Assembly: GCF_009826975.1 (NCBI RefSeq)
Contig: NZ_WUMO01000005.1
Coordinates: 310,001 to 374,000, forward strand
DNA from: Flavobacterium sp. HBTb2-11-1
Lineage (GTDB): Bacteria > Bacteroidota > Bacteroidia > Flavobacteriales > Flavobacteriaceae
Length of the DNA: 64,000 bases
Direction of reading: 5' to 3'
A program made the translations under genes and the position numbers. The notes beneath the pieces were generated by a model. That model did not search any database. It was not told the origin of the DNA and saw only the letters and a program-made list of their open reading frames with translations. Below are positions 41,547 through 50,611 of the stretch, in pieces. Numbering within the stretch: position 1 is the stretch's first letter; the number at the start of each line of letters is the position of its first letter.

Positions 41547-42167
41547 ATGAGTTTACGTCAGTATTTAACAAGCCGAGTTTTTTTCTTGCAATTGCTTGCG
41601 GCCGCAGCTATAATCGCTGTTATTGGTTATTTATTTATGCATTGGTTAACTTTTACAACAGATCACGGACACGAAATTGCGGTGCCGAATTTGTCTAAAT
41701 TGACTGAGGAACAAGTAGAAGAGAAATTGGATGAACTGGATTTGGACTATGTTTTATTGGATAGCGTTGATTACAGAAGTGAATACCCAAAATATAGTGT
41801 TGTTGAGCAAGATCCGCTTCCTGGAACCATGGTAAAAGTGGGTAGAAAAATTTATATCAAGATTAATGCTTCTGGTTTTTCTTCTGTAAAAATTCCAGAT
41901 TTGATCGAAAAAACATATCGTGAGGCTGTGCCAACCTTAAAAGCGTTAGGTCTTGAGCCGGGAACGATCACGTATATTCCGAATCTTGGAAAAGATATGG
42001 TTTTGGAAATGCGTTTAAAAGGAAGAAACTTAAAAGTTGGAGATAGAGTGCTTAAAGCTTCTAAAATTGATTTAGTTTTAGGAGATGGAAAAGCAAGTTA
42101 TGTAGATGAAAGTCAGGCAACAGATAGTACTGCGGTGCCTGCAGAAACCCCAAGTGATGAACAATAA
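41547..42167 (+). CDS. Membrane-anchored PASTA-domain protein
   Basis: A 206-residue protein with one N-terminal membrane segment (about 11-31) followed by two to three PASTA-type repeats, for example VPNLSKLTEEQVEEKLDELD near 43-62 and IPDLIEKTYREAVPTLKALG near 117-136. PASTA domains bind peptidoglycan or beta-lactams in kinases and penicillin-binding proteins; here no kinase or transpeptidase domain is attached. The downstream pseudouridine synthase gene begins inside its last codons, so the two are translationally coupled. Confidence 0.9.
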   Translation: MSLRQYLTSRVFFLQLLAAAAIIAVIGYLFMHWLTFTTDHGHEIAVPNLSKLTEEQVEEKLDELDLDYVLLDSVDYRSEYPKYSVVEQDPLPGTMVKVGRKIYIKINASGFSSVKIPDLIEKTYREAVPTLKALGLEPGTITYIPNLGKDMVLEMRLKGRNLKVGDRVLKASKIDLVLGDGKASYVDESQATDSTAVPAETPSDEQ

Positions 42168-43200
42168 TATTGAAGAAAATTTAGATCTGGAAGACGAATT
42201 ATTTGAGCACTACAGATTTGAAGTCCCAAAAGGTCAAGCGTTTTTACGTATTGACAAATATTTAATGTATTTGATTCCGAATGCCACACGAAATAAAATT
42301 CAGAATGCGGCAACTAATGGAAATATTTTTGTAAATGATATTCCCGTAAAATCAAATTACAAAGTAAAACCTTTTGATGTGATTACGGTCATGTTGTCGC
42401 ATCCTCCGTTTGAAAATAGGGTAGATCCAGAAGATATTCCGTTGGATATTGTTTATGAAGATGATGCGTTATTGCTGATCAATAAACCACCGGGATTGGT
42501 TGTGCACCCAGGTCACGGAAATTATACTGGAACTTTGGTGAACGCTTTGGCATTTCATTTTGAAAATCTGCCAATGAACAGCAGCGAACGCCCAGGTTTG
42601 GTTCACCGAATCGATAAAGATACTTCTGGTCTTTTGGTTGTGGCAAAAACAGAAGCTGCTATGACGCATTTAGCAAAGCAATTTGAAGCTAAAACTACCG
42701 AACGCGAGTATATTGCTCTAGTTTGGGGAAATGTTGTGGCAGATAGCGGTACAATTGAAGGAAACTTAGCGAGACATTTGAAAGACAGAATGCAAATGGC
42801 GGTTTTTGATGATCCAGAAATTGGAAAACCTGCTATTACGCATTATAAAGTTTTGGAGCGTTTTGGTTATGTAACTCTTATTTCTTGTAGACTAGAAACA
42901 GGAAGAACGCACCAGATTCGTGCGCATATGAAGCATATTGGTCATCCGTTGTTTAATGACGAGCGTTACGGCGGTCATTTGATTTTGAAAGGAACGACTT
43001 TTACAAAATACAAACAGTTTATCGAGAATTGTTTTAAAGCCTTACCACGTCAGGCGCTGCATGCTAAAACGCTTGGATTTGTTCATCCGAATACGGGAGA
43101 ATTAATGCGTTTTGATACAGAACTGCCTCAGGATTTTCAGGATTGTATCGAGAGATGGCGTAATTATGTGAAGTCGCATAATGTTGAGGACGAAGCTTAA
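42157..43200 (+). CDS. RluA/RluD-family 23S rRNA pseudouridine synthase
   Basis: A 347-residue enzyme with an N-terminal S4 RNA-binding domain (about 20-80) and a catalytic domain carrying the conserved GLVHRIDKDTSGLLVVAK near 148-165, with the catalytic Asp in HRIDKDTSG. It converts specific uridines in rRNA to pseudouridine; RluD-like positions are most likely. The open frame extends to 42106, but the ATG at 42157 overlaps the PASTA stop (ATGAACAATAA), a typical coupled start. Confidence 0.93.
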   Translation: MNNNIEENLDLEDELFEHYRFEVPKGQAFLRIDKYLMYLIPNATRNKIQNAATNGNIFVNDIPVKSNYKVKPFDVITVMLSHPPFENRVDPEDIPLDIVYEDDALLLINKPPGLVVHPGHGNYTGTLVNALAFHFENLPMNSSERPGLVHRIDKDTSGLLVVAKTEAAMTHLAKQFEAKTTEREYIALVWGNVVADSGTIEGNLARHLKDRMQMAVFDDPEIGKPAITHYKVLERFGYVTLISCRLETGRTHQIRAHMKHIGHPLFNDERYGGHLILKGTTFTKYKQFIENCFKALPRQALHAKTLGFVHPNTGELMRFDTELPQDFQDCIERWRNYVKSHNVEDEA

Positions 43201-43250
43201 TTAGATAATTAGGAAATTTGTCAATTAGATAATTTTCCTTTCTTTACATA

Positions 43251-43286
43251 AAACAAAAAAGCTCCATTTTGGAGCTTTTTTGTTTT
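43251..43286 (+). terminator. Terminator after the pseudouridine synthase gene
   Basis: AAACAAAAAAGCTCCA pairs with TGGAGCTTTTTTGTTT around TTT. The symmetrical A and T runs mean it can work in both directions. Confidence 0.85.
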
Positions 43287-43313
43287 ACCATAATTTATTC
43301 TTTCCCATATTCT

Positions 43314-43380
43314 GTAGAGGCGCACTGCTTTGCGTCTAACGTATTGTGAATATTCATTGCGGAGACGCACTGCATGAAGC
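43314..43380. repeat. GCACTGC palindromic repeats, copies 2 and 3
   Basis: GTAGAGGCGCACTGCTTTGC (from 43314 to about 43338 with GTCTA) and a partial GGAGACGCACTGCATGAAGC (43361-43380) belong to the same family as 28058-28082 and 53914-53938. They end immediately before the stop of the following minus-strand gene. Confidence 0.7.
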
Positions 43381-43384
43381 TTTT

Positions 43385-43870
43385 TTATGATTCTATTTTT
43401 ACATTGCGGTTAAGGAATATTGATATTTTTTCTGCTATTTCATGTGCGTCTGTTTCTAATAACTGTTTTTTTATGATGTAGTCATTTGATGAAATTGGAA
43501 AAACATCTAAGTATACCATCCAACCTAAGCTATATTTTCCACGTAAATAAATAACGTTAACAGTTTGTAATTTGTATAATTTGCAATGAAATTTATTATT
43601 AATATACAAATCTTCATCTCTAATGCTAAGTATATGAAACTTGGTTCTGTACCATTCAAAGTAATCATTAAATAGCACATATGCGAGCGCTGACATTGCA
43701 ATGATCATTGAAATAAATGTTTCGGCTATTAATGCAGGTTTTAACTTAGTTATAATTAACAGTAATATTGAAAAGAAAATTATCCAGGGAACAATCAGTG
43801 CTTTTTTATTGAAATAAAACGAAATAGTCATTTCGTTATCACCATTTTGCAAGATCTCATATTTTTCCAT
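43385..43870 (-). CDS. Unrecognised small membrane protein
   Basis: A 161-residue protein with two hydrophobic segments (about 24-41 and 48-66) and a C-terminal soluble part of about 90 residues that reads like a PH- or YcxB-type beta domain (ILSIRDEDLYINNKFHCKLY). That resemblance is only by pattern. It follows the lipoprotein gene by 15 bases and may be the last gene of a run beginning with the ThuA or sulfurtransferase gene. Confidence 0.7.
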   Translation of the reverse strand: MEKYEILQNGDNEMTISFYFNKKALIVPWIIFFSILLLIITKLKPALIAETFISMIIAMSALAYVLFNDYFEWYRTKFHILSIRDEDLYINNKFHCKLYKLQTVNVIYLRGKYSLGWMVYLDVFPISSNDYIIKKQLLETDAHEIAEKISIFLNRNVKIES

Positions 43871-43885
43871 TCGTTATGTCTGTTT

Positions 43886-44497
43886 CTAGAAAGATTTTAT
43901 TTTTAAATCGGTTATTTTGACTTCTCCGTTGGTTATGAAACCTAGTTTTCCTTTTTGGTTTAGATTGCTTTTTTCTAAAGAACATTCTAAAGTTGTTTTG
44001 CTGTCTACAGAAAAATATATTTGATTGTTAACAACTCTAATTTTTACCGAATACCATTTATTATTTTCCAATGCTATTGGTTTTGTGAAAAGGCTTTTTC
44101 CACCTCTTTTTCCGTAGGAATCGTCTTTTTTATCATAAACCCCGTCTCCAATTACAATATTTTGATCAATTTGATACAAATAGGTTCTAATGTATTTTCC
44201 TTTATCTAAATTGAGCATAATTTCAAATAAAGATTCGTTGGTCATATTGACTTTCAAATCAATTTCATAATTCTCTGGAAGCTGTTTTTTTGAAACCAAA
44301 ACGCCCCAAGGCGAAAGAGAACCATTTCCTGTAAGAGTATCATTTTTAAAAATCCATTCTTTAGAATTGATTGTCCAATCTGATTTTAGTTCTTTTGAAC
44401 GGTTTAAAGCATATTCTTTTTTTACTGTTGAAATGGTGCTGGAACACGAAATCAAGATGAATTGTAAAAGAAGAAATACGGCAAATTTTGTTTTCAT
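43886..44497 (-). CDS. Lipoprotein with a concanavalin-like fold (DUF1080-like)
   Basis: A 203-residue lipoprotein (MKTKFAVFLLLQFILISCSS, Cys18). The mature part follows the jelly-roll pattern of DUF1080/3-keto-disaccharide hydrolase-like domains: SKEWIFKNDTLTGNG, the LPENYEIDLKVNM strand, NNKWYSVKIRVVNNQIYFSV, and the ending GKLGFITNGEVKITDLKIK. Such domains bind or cleave sugars; catalytic residues cannot be confirmed here. Its start lies exactly at the stop of the ABC protein gene, implying coupling. Confidence 0.72.
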   Translation of the reverse strand: MKTKFAVFLLLQFILISCSSTISTVKKEYALNRSKELKSDWTINSKEWIFKNDTLTGNGSLSPWGVLVSKKQLPENYEIDLKVNMTNESLFEIMLNLDKGKYIRTYLYQIDQNIVIGDGVYDKKDDSYGKRGGKSLFTKPIALENNKWYSVKIRVVNNQIYFSVDSKTTLECSLEKSNLNQKGKLGFITNGEVKITDLKIKSF

Positions 44498-45739
44498 TTA
44501 ATTTAATTCTGAATGATATTGTATTTTTCCGATTGAACCTGTTTCAAAAGGCAAAAGTTCGAAAACAGAAGTAGGAGCAAGACCCTGTTCTATTCTATGC
44601 GAAACATAGAGTATAGCAACATTGGTTTCTTGTTTTATGGTATTGATAAGCTGAATTACCAAATCTACATTTTCGTCGTCTAAACCTTCAACTGGCTCGT
44701 CTAGAATCAATAATGGGGGATGTTTTAAAACGGCACGAACAATCAATGCAACACGCTGCTGGCCGATAGAAAGATCTATAAAACGTTTTTTTCTCAAGTG
44801 TGTCATTTCGATCACTTCAAGCCATTGCGTCACGATGTTTTTTTGATGTGTTGTTGGTTCTGTATACAACCCGATTTGATCAAAGAATCCTGAGAGAATC
44901 ATTTGTTCCAACGTATGCCCTTTTTGAAACAAATCCATCATTGAAGTGGCGTAAATTCCGATTTGTTTTTTAATATCCCAAACACTTTCTCCGGTTCCTT
45001 TTTTTCTTCCAAATAAGAATAAATTCTGCCCAAAACCTTTCGGATTGTCTCCTGTAATCAAAGATAAAATAGTGCTTTTTCCAGATCCATTTGGACCGAC
45101 TAACTGCCAAAATTCGCCTTGTTTGATGGTCCAAGAAATGTTGTTCAGGATTTTTCTTTCTTCATAACTTACCGAAACATTTTCGAGTCTGATTAATTCA
45201 TTTTCAAGAAAAGTATGAGTTTCTGTTGCTTTTGGAATTGCTGTTGTATTTAATGTTTTGAAATGATTTTCGGCTTTTTTAAATGGATGCAATTCGAATG
45301 TATTGTCTTTTATTTGAGCTTTATTGGGTACAAATTCAAGAACATCAACAGTACGGTTTAAAAGCTGAATAATCGCAATATCATTCGTCAAATCTTTTAA
45401 GGAATCGGCTAAAACTACTCGTGAAGCTTGGTCTAAATGATCAAAAGGATTATCAAAAATAATGTAATCTGGTTTTTGATTGATGCAGTACTTTAAAAAC
45501 TCTTTTTTACGTTCGCCAGATGAAAAAGTTCGAAGTTGTCTGTGCGAATCTGGAGAAGCTTCAACACTGTCATATTGAAATTCTTTTTCGATGAATTTTT
45601 CGATTGCAATATCAGAAAACAATATTCCTTTTTGATTGTTAAAAATGGCTAATTCTCCAGTTGCTTCGCCATTTAATATATTTTCGATTAATTTCTTTTT
45701 ATTTACCTGATTTGATAAAAGTATATCCCAGTGTTGCAT
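44498..45739 (-). CDS. ModF-like tandem ABC ATPase with a degenerate first ATP site
   Basis: A 413-residue cytoplasmic protein of two ABC domains. In the first (about 1-140) the signature FSSGE (72-76) and a Walker B-like YIIFDNPFDHLD (92-103) are kept, but the P-loop reads SNQVNKKKL where a G-x-x-G-x-G-K-S/T is expected, and the catalytic Glu is Asn. The second domain (about 180-413) is intact: GPNGSGKST (215-222), LSIGQQRVAL and LLILDEPVEGLD. No membrane domain is encoded nearby. ModF-like proteins were linked to molybdate/photorepair, but their role is uncertain. Confidence 0.85.
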   Translation of the reverse strand: MQHWDILLSNQVNKKKLIENILNGEATGELAIFNNQKGILFSDIAIEKFIEKEFQYDSVEASPDSHRQLRTFSSGERKKEFLKYCINQKPDYIIFDNPFDHLDQASRVVLADSLKDLTNDIAIIQLLNRTVDVLEFVPNKAQIKDNTFELHPFKKAENHFKTLNTTAIPKATETHTFLENELIRLENVSVSYEERKILNNISWTIKQGEFWQLVGPNGSGKSTILSLITGDNPKGFGQNLFLFGRKKGTGESVWDIKKQIGIYATSMMDLFQKGHTLEQMILSGFFDQIGLYTEPTTHQKNIVTQWLEVIEMTHLRKKRFIDLSIGQQRVALIVRAVLKHPPLLILDEPVEGLDDENVDLVIQLINTIKQETNVAILYVSHRIEQGLAPTSVFELLPFETGSIGKIQYHSELN

Positions 45740-45757
45740 TATATTTTTTGTAAAGTA

Positions 45758-46603
45758 TTATTTGTTTTCTTTTAAAGCCATTTCGCGGTCATTTCTTGAC
45801 CATTCGCTCCAAGAACCTGCGTATAATTTCGGAATTGGAAGTCCACCGTAATCCATCGCCAATAACGTATGGCAGGCCGTGACTCCAGAACCGCAGTGAA
45901 CGATTGTGTTTTCTGGTTTTATATCTTTCAAAACAGCTTTATACTTTTCAGCCAATTCATCAGCTGGTTTAAAGAATCCGTTTTCATCCAGATTTTCCGT
46001 TAGCGGAACATTAACGGCTCCAGGAATATGTCCTGCAATTAAATCCAAAGGTTCTACCAGACCGTCAAATCTGTTTTTATCACGAACATCAATTACAATG
46101 TTTTGATCATTTTTTCGGGCTTTTTCGACTTCTTCAATATCGGCTAAAGGCAATTTCCATTCCTGTGAAGGATATATTGTTTTTTCAAAAGTCTCAATTC
46201 CAGAATTAGTCGGAAATCCTGCTTGAATTGCTGCTGGATAACCGCCATTTAAAACCTGAATTTTTTCATGCCCAATCGCACGTATCATCCACCAGAATCG
46301 AGCTGCGAAATTAGATCCGTTTTTATCATCATAAACCACAACATGATCTGAAGGTGAAATTCCTAATGAAGAAAGAGTTTTCGCAAAATCTTGTGAAGAT
46401 GGCAGCGGATGTCTTCCGCCATTTGCTGGATTTTCAGGAACTGCAGCCAAATCACGATTTAAATCGACAAAACGTGCACCTTTTAAATGTTCTTTTTGAT
46501 AAGTTTCAAAAGTGTTTGCGCCAGCTCGAGCATCAATCAGAATGATTTTAGGATTGGCAATTAATTCTTCAGCTGTAATTAATGGAGAAAGAGTAGTAGA
46601 CAT
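45758..46603 (-). CDS. Two-domain rhodanese-type sulfurtransferase
   Basis: A 281-residue protein with two rhodanese domains (about 1-140 and 155-281). The active-site loop HCGSGVTACH near 236-245 is the form typical of 3-mercaptopyruvate sulfurtransferases (CGSGVT) rather than thiosulfate rhodaneses. The inactive first domain carries VVYDDKNGSNFAARFWWMIR. It transfers sulfur from mercaptopyruvate to an acceptor such as cyanide or thiols. It lies 2 bases after the ThuA gene and 18 before the ABC gene, so it is inside an operon. Confidence 0.92.
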   Translation of the reverse strand: MSTTLSPLITAEELIANPKIILIDARAGANTFETYQKEHLKGARFVDLNRDLAAVPENPANGGRHPLPSSQDFAKTLSSLGISPSDHVVVYDDKNGSNFAARFWWMIRAIGHEKIQVLNGGYPAAIQAGFPTNSGIETFEKTIYPSQEWKLPLADIEEVEKARKNDQNIVIDVRDKNRFDGLVEPLDLIAGHIPGAVNVPLTENLDENGFFKPADELAEKYKAVLKDIKPENTIVHCGSGVTACHTLLAMDYGGLPIPKLYAGSWSEWSRNDREMALKENK

Positions 46604-46605
46604 TT

Positions 46606-47463
46606 TTATTTTTTCTTAGAATTGCCAAGCCAAAGCAAAGCATTCAAAATTAATTGACTTTGTGTTTTGTTTTCAAAAGTATATGATAAGGTTTTGTTTG
46701 TTCCGCCTTCATAATCGATATCATTATGCCCCATGTTTACGTACAGCATTTTGTATTTTTTATTGGTCCAAACGACAGGATAATAACCGCTGTGCCAAAT
46801 TTCATGCGCTTTTGGACCAGTTCCTAAAGGAAAACTCGATTCATCTATCGCTAATAAAATCTCAATGTCCGGATTTTTGGTTAAATCGTTAGACCATCTG
46901 TACCATTCGTTTGGAGCAGAAGAGAAAGTTTTAGGTAGATTTTTGATCACAGGATGCTGATTTTCTACTCTCAAAACTGCCGAAGTTGGTCTCCAAGTAT
47001 TGCTTCCATATTCGCCAGAACCTAAAAAAGTATTGTGATACCAATTCCAATCTTGATTATAGCTTGAATTGTTTAATGCAAATGCCGAGAAATGAAATCC
47101 GATAAAACCGCCACCATTTTCCATGTATTTCTGGAAAGCTTCGCGCTGTTCTTTTTTTTCAGGACGTGTGTCTAGAAATAAAACAATCTGATATTTTGCC
47201 AAAAACTTAGCGTTTAAATTGTCCCAATTGCTGGTAGAATCATATTCAAAATGGTTCTCTTCTGCTAATTTTGGAAAGTATTTATTGGCTTCATGCACAA
47301 AACTGATATGCGCCTGATCATTTTTTGCAGTATAAAAAGCAATGACTTTAAATTTTGGATTCTCTTTTTTCTTTTGCGAAAAGCCAAACAGAGAAAAGGT
47401 TAAAAGTAAAACTAAAATGCTTCTTTTAAAAAAGGTTTGGTGGTTTTGGTTAAAAATAGTCAT
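46606..47463 (-). CDS. Secreted ThuA-domain protein
   Basis: A 285-residue protein with a signal peptide (about 1-29, ending LFGFSQ) and a ThuA-like flavodoxin/glutamine-amidotransferase fold: FKVIAFYTAKNDQAHISFVHEA, then GGGFIGFHFSAFA, and GPKAHEIWHSGYYPVVWTNK towards the end. ThuA domains are linked to trehalose or sugar metabolism and often occur in secreted Bacteroidota proteins. No catalytic function is proven. Next gene downstream starts after 2 bases. Confidence 0.85.
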   Translation of the reverse strand: MTIFNQNHQTFFKRSILVLLLTFSLFGFSQKKKENPKFKVIAFYTAKNDQAHISFVHEANKYFPKLAEENHFEYDSTSNWDNLNAKFLAKYQIVLFLDTRPEKKEQREAFQKYMENGGGFIGFHFSAFALNNSSYNQDWNWYHNTFLGSGEYGSNTWRPTSAVLRVENQHPVIKNLPKTFSSAPNEWYRWSNDLTKNPDIEILLAIDESSFPLGTGPKAHEIWHSGYYPVVWTNKKYKMLYVNMGHNDIDYEGGTNKTLSYTFENKTQSQLILNALLWLGNSKKK

Positions 47464-47477
47464 GAATGTTGGAATAA

Positions 47478-47867
47478 TTAAACTGGGATTTTTTCGATTA
47501 AAATTTCATGTTCCGATTTATCAAAATAAGTGCAAGTCATTTCCACAATATCAACACGCCATTTCGCAATACCGCATTGAGCGCAATGATTGCAGAATGT
47601 CATATAATCGGTTTCTCCATGCTGATGCTTTACCAAATGCTCTATAAAAAGTTCTTTATTAGGATAGTCAGCAACTTTAATTTCAGGATATTTTTCTTCA
47701 GCTGCGGCTGTGTAATTGTTTAATCCGTAGTAAACAACGCTTCCGTCGTGTACAAAAGTGTCATACCCTTTAACGCCAAGAATTATTAAATCTTGAATAT
47801 AACTTGGAAAATCTGCACCAGTTTTAACTTTAGAGTGCGCTTCTTTTATTTGATCTATTGTAAACAT
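47478..47867 (-). CDS. DUF1398 family protein
   Basis: A 129-residue cytoplasmic protein matching DUF1398: the opening FTIDQIKEAHSKVKTGADFP, IQDLIILGVKGYDTFVHDGS near 24-43, and the TDYMTFCNHCAQCGIAKWRV segment near 86-105 with a CxxCAxCG-like cysteine cluster. Function is unknown. It precedes the ThuA gene by 14 bases on the same strand and probably starts this transcript. Confidence 0.85.
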   Translation of the reverse strand: MFTIDQIKEAHSKVKTGADFPSYIQDLIILGVKGYDTFVHDGSVVYYGLNNYTAAAEEKYPEIKVADYPNKELFIEHLVKHQHGETDYMTFCNHCAQCGIAKWRVDIVEMTCTYFDKSEHEILIEKIPV

Positions 47868-47907
47868 AATTTTAATTTTAGATTGTTGATTTTAGATTTT
47901 AGATTTA

Positions 47908-47980
47908 GCCACAAATTACACGAATTTTTTATTTAAAGATTTTAGAAAATTAATTCGTGTAAATTCGTGTAATTCGTGGC
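47908..47980. repeat. 20-bp inverted repeat of AATTCGTG units
   Basis: GCCACAAATTACACGAATTT (47908-47927) and AAATTCGTGTAATTCGTGGC (47961-47980) are reverse complements with one mismatch. They lie between the hydrolase and DUF1398 genes, next to a short TTTTAGA heptad tract. Confidence 0.75.
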
Positions 47981-47992
47981 GGAAAAAAAATA

Positions 47993-48982
47993 TCATTTCA
48001 AAAATACGATTAATGATTTTATAAACGAATCAAAAGATTCGATATGTGGCAAATGTCCCGTATTTGGAATCTCAACGAGTTTTGCATTCGGAATTGCTTT
48101 TTGAGTTTTCTTGCCCAATTCAGCATAATTTCCCATTGTTTTTCTCACTTCTTCAGAAACCAGCGGTTTTCCTAAAGCTGTTTTATCTCTCGTTCCGATA
48201 ATCAATAATGTTGGGCATTTTATATTTTTAAATTCATACAAAACAGGCTGTGTAAAAATCATATCATACAAAAGAGCCGAGTTCCAAGCCATAATATCAT
48301 AATTTGGTGCAGTTGTCCAGCCTGCGCCAAGTTCAGCCCATTTTTGATAATTGGCATTCCATTTTCCGTCATAATAATTTGCCATTTGGTATTGCTTGAT
48401 GCTTTCGTAATTCTGTTTTAATTCCGATTCGTACCACCAATCAACAGGTTTGTATGGCACGACTAATTTCCAATCTTCTAAACCAATCGGATTTTCTAAA
48501 ACTAATTTTTCTGTCGTTTCCGGATACATTAATGCAAAGCGTGTTGCCAGCATTCCGCCCATAGAATGACCTAAAATAGTCGTTTTGTTAATTCCTAAAT
48601 GATCTAAAAGTTTTTTGGTGTTTTCTGCCAACTGCTGAAAGGTGTATTGAAAATGGTCTGGTTTTGTCGATTTTCCGAAACCAATCTGATCTGGAACAAT
48701 TACGCGATAACCTTCTTTAGTCAGCGCTTTGATTGTAGTTTCCCAATAAGCACCATTGAAATTTTTTCCGTGCAATAAAACAATGTTTTTTTGATTATAG
48801 TTTTCTGGAATAATATCCATATAACTCATTTTCAAGTATTGGCGCTGATTGCTCAATTCGATAAATTGAACAGGAAAAGGATATTCGTAATTAGTTAAAT
48901 TAATGTCTAAGGCTTTTATATTGCCCTGTTGGCCAAAGCTTAAGCAAGGAATTAATATGAATAATAGTTTCAGGATTTTCAT
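47993..48982 (-). CDS. Secreted alpha/beta hydrolase
   Basis: A 329-residue protein with a signal peptide (about 1-17) and an alpha/beta-hydrolase fold. The oxyanion HG lies in VLLHGKNFNG near 69-78, the nucleophile serine in LGHSMGGML near 137-145, an acid residue likely in TRDKTAL near 269, and the His in NTGHLPHIE near 308-316. It should be an esterase or related hydrolase acting outside the cytoplasm; the substrate is unknown. It is a single gene. Confidence 0.9.
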   Translation of the reverse strand: MKILKLLFILIPCLSFGQQGNIKALDINLTNYEYPFPVQFIELSNQRQYLKMSYMDIIPENYNQKNIVLLHGKNFNGAYWETTIKALTKEGYRVIVPDQIGFGKSTKPDHFQYTFQQLAENTKKLLDHLGINKTTILGHSMGGMLATRFALMYPETTEKLVLENPIGLEDWKLVVPYKPVDWWYESELKQNYESIKQYQMANYYDGKWNANYQKWAELGAGWTTAPNYDIMAWNSALLYDMIFTQPVLYEFKNIKCPTLLIIGTRDKTALGKPLVSEEVRKTMGNYAELGKKTQKAIPNAKLVEIPNTGHLPHIESFDSFIKSLIVFLK

Positions 48983-49263
48983 TTGACAGGCAATTGTTTT
49001 TATGATTCATAAAGTTAAACCGAACCATTTTTAAAACAAAGCTTAAAATCTTAAAGTTATCAGAAAAAAAGCTTTTAAAATGAATTAGTGGTTTTTAATG
49101 TCGGTAATCGATGATTTATTGAAATTTCATCGATTAAACGACGCTGATTATGAAAATAATGTATTTTAACGAATAATGTAGCACTTCAGAGGACATCTTT
49201 TATTAATAGGAAAAATGGATGTAATTTAGTGTCAGAATGTTGTAAGCCTTAAATATTAGTATT

Positions 49264-49956
49264 ATGAAAAAGACAATACTTTTGCTCCTGCTCACAGTCC
49301 CCACATTTGCCCAAGAACTCAATACTTTTGATTTCGCCGTTATAAACTCAACCTTAATTTCTGCAAATATAGACCTTGATAAAGGCCGGAGCGTTGTCGC
49401 GGCAAATCAGGATCAATATTCAGCTTATTTTCAGTATGCTCTTACGATGTGTGAAGATGATATTATTTTTGGTGCTGGAATTGACAAATCTGAAATTGAT
49501 CGCACCTATGTTGGTTACATCGGTAAAATTTGCGATAAATTTAGAGCCACAATCGGCATAGGATATGTCGATTCTAGAAGCGGTTACGAAGGAACTTTTA
49601 CAGGTTTTAGCATCTCATGGCATTTTTCTGAAAATACCTATATCGGCGGAAATTTAGAAAATCTGCATTCGTCAATAATTGATTATGAAACCGATGAAAG
49701 TTTTGATTACTATAAAAAAGTGGTTCCCAAAGTTTTTGGAAGTTATGAAATTATCCCACACGTGATTGCTTTTGGACAATTGAGTTCGAGAGTAAATGAT
49801 ATTGCTTTAAAATATCAAGTTCACCGATTTTCAGCTGGAGGATTTTATTCTGGGCATTCAGTAGGTGGAATTTTCGGAACTGTCAATGTCGGACGATTTT
49901 CCTTTTCCTGCAGCACCACTTTTGAAAGGGTAAACTTTGGATTAAAGTTTGAATAA
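49264..49956 (+). CDS. Secreted protein of unknown function, possibly beta-barrel
   Basis: A 230-residue protein with a short signal peptide (MKKTILLLLLTVPTFAQ). The mature chain is Tyr/Phe/Gly-rich with alternating strands (YFQYALTMCEDDIIFGAGID, FGLKFE at the end), a pattern like a small outer-membrane barrel with a terminal aromatic region. No family is recognised. The 281-base gap upstream shows no clear promoter. Confidence 0.72.
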   Translation: MKKTILLLLLTVPTFAQELNTFDFAVINSTLISANIDLDKGRSVVAANQDQYSAYFQYALTMCEDDIIFGAGIDKSEIDRTYVGYIGKICDKFRATIGIGYVDSRSGYEGTFTGFSISWHFSENTYIGGNLENLHSSIIDYETDESFDYYKKVVPKVFGSYEIIPHVIAFGQLSSRVNDIALKYQVHRFSAGGFYSGHSVGGIFGTVNVGRFSFSCSTTFERVNFGLKFE

Positions 49957-49986
49957 CGAAATTAAAAATACAGTTTGGTTAAGAGA

Positions 49987-50028
49987 AAAATCCCAAAGAC
50001 AATGTCAGCAATTGTTTTTGGGATTTTT
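49987..50028. terminator. Bidirectional terminator
   Basis: AATCCCAAAGACAAT pairs with ATTGTTTTTGGGATT (one G-T pair) around GTCAGCA, flanked by A and T runs. It lies between two convergent genes. Confidence 0.85.
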
Positions 50029-50050
50029 TATAAGATTAAGATTTACTAGT

Positions 50051-50488
50051 TTATAGCCCAACAAAATCATCGCTTTTTGGAAAAATGCTCAACGCTTGAA
50101 TTGCAATTTCTGGAGTAGGTGATGCCAATTTTCTTAGTTTGGTATCCATCCATGCACCATCAACCGTAATCGTTGCGCAAAGTGTATCGTCTTCTCTTCT
50201 AAATTCGTGAATGATAGACCAGCGAGAAGCGTCGGCTTTCATTTTTGAAGTTTTAGTATGAATGAATATTTTGTCTGAAAGTTTTAATTCTTTTCTAAAA
50301 ACGCATTCTTCTCTAAATAAAACAGGGCCAAAACCTTGTTTCTGCATTACTTTTAGAGTTAATCCCAGTTCTTCAAGGATTTCGATACGATGTTGTGCGC
50401 CAAAATCATAATAAGCACTGTGACGAACGTGAAAATTTGGGTCTAAATCTGACCAGCGGAAAGATATTTCTTTTACAAATGAAGCCAT
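50051..50488 (-). CDS. Acyl-CoA thioesterase of the hot-dog fold
   Basis: A 145-residue 4HBT-type hot-dog thioesterase: the opening FRWSDLDPNFHVRHSAYYDFG carries the Asp of the 4-hydroxybenzoyl-CoA thioesterase subfamily (SDLDPNxH), followed by strands RWSIIHEFRREDDTLCAT. It hydrolyses an acyl-CoA; chain-length preference is unknown. It is a single gene with 123 bases to the next gene upstream. Confidence 0.87.
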   Translation of the reverse strand: MASFVKEISFRWSDLDPNFHVRHSAYYDFGAQHRIEILEELGLTLKVMQKQGFGPVLFREECVFRKELKLSDKIFIHTKTSKMKADASRWSIIHEFRREDDTLCATITVDGAWMDTKLRKLASPTPEIAIQALSIFPKSDDFVGL

Positions 50489-50611
50489 TTTATAATTGTA
50501 ATTTTAATGAGAAATCGAAATTACGAATAAAAAACAAACGAATATCATAAAATTACTATGCGTGCATATTTTTTTATTGTTTTTGAAATTTGCATCATCT
50601 TGTAAAATACT

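Noticed and set aside
42106-42156. Earlier ATG for the pseudouridine synthase
   Set aside because: It lies inside the PASTA coding region in another frame; the ATG at 42157 overlapping the PASTA stop is the normal coupled start and fits the S4 domain.
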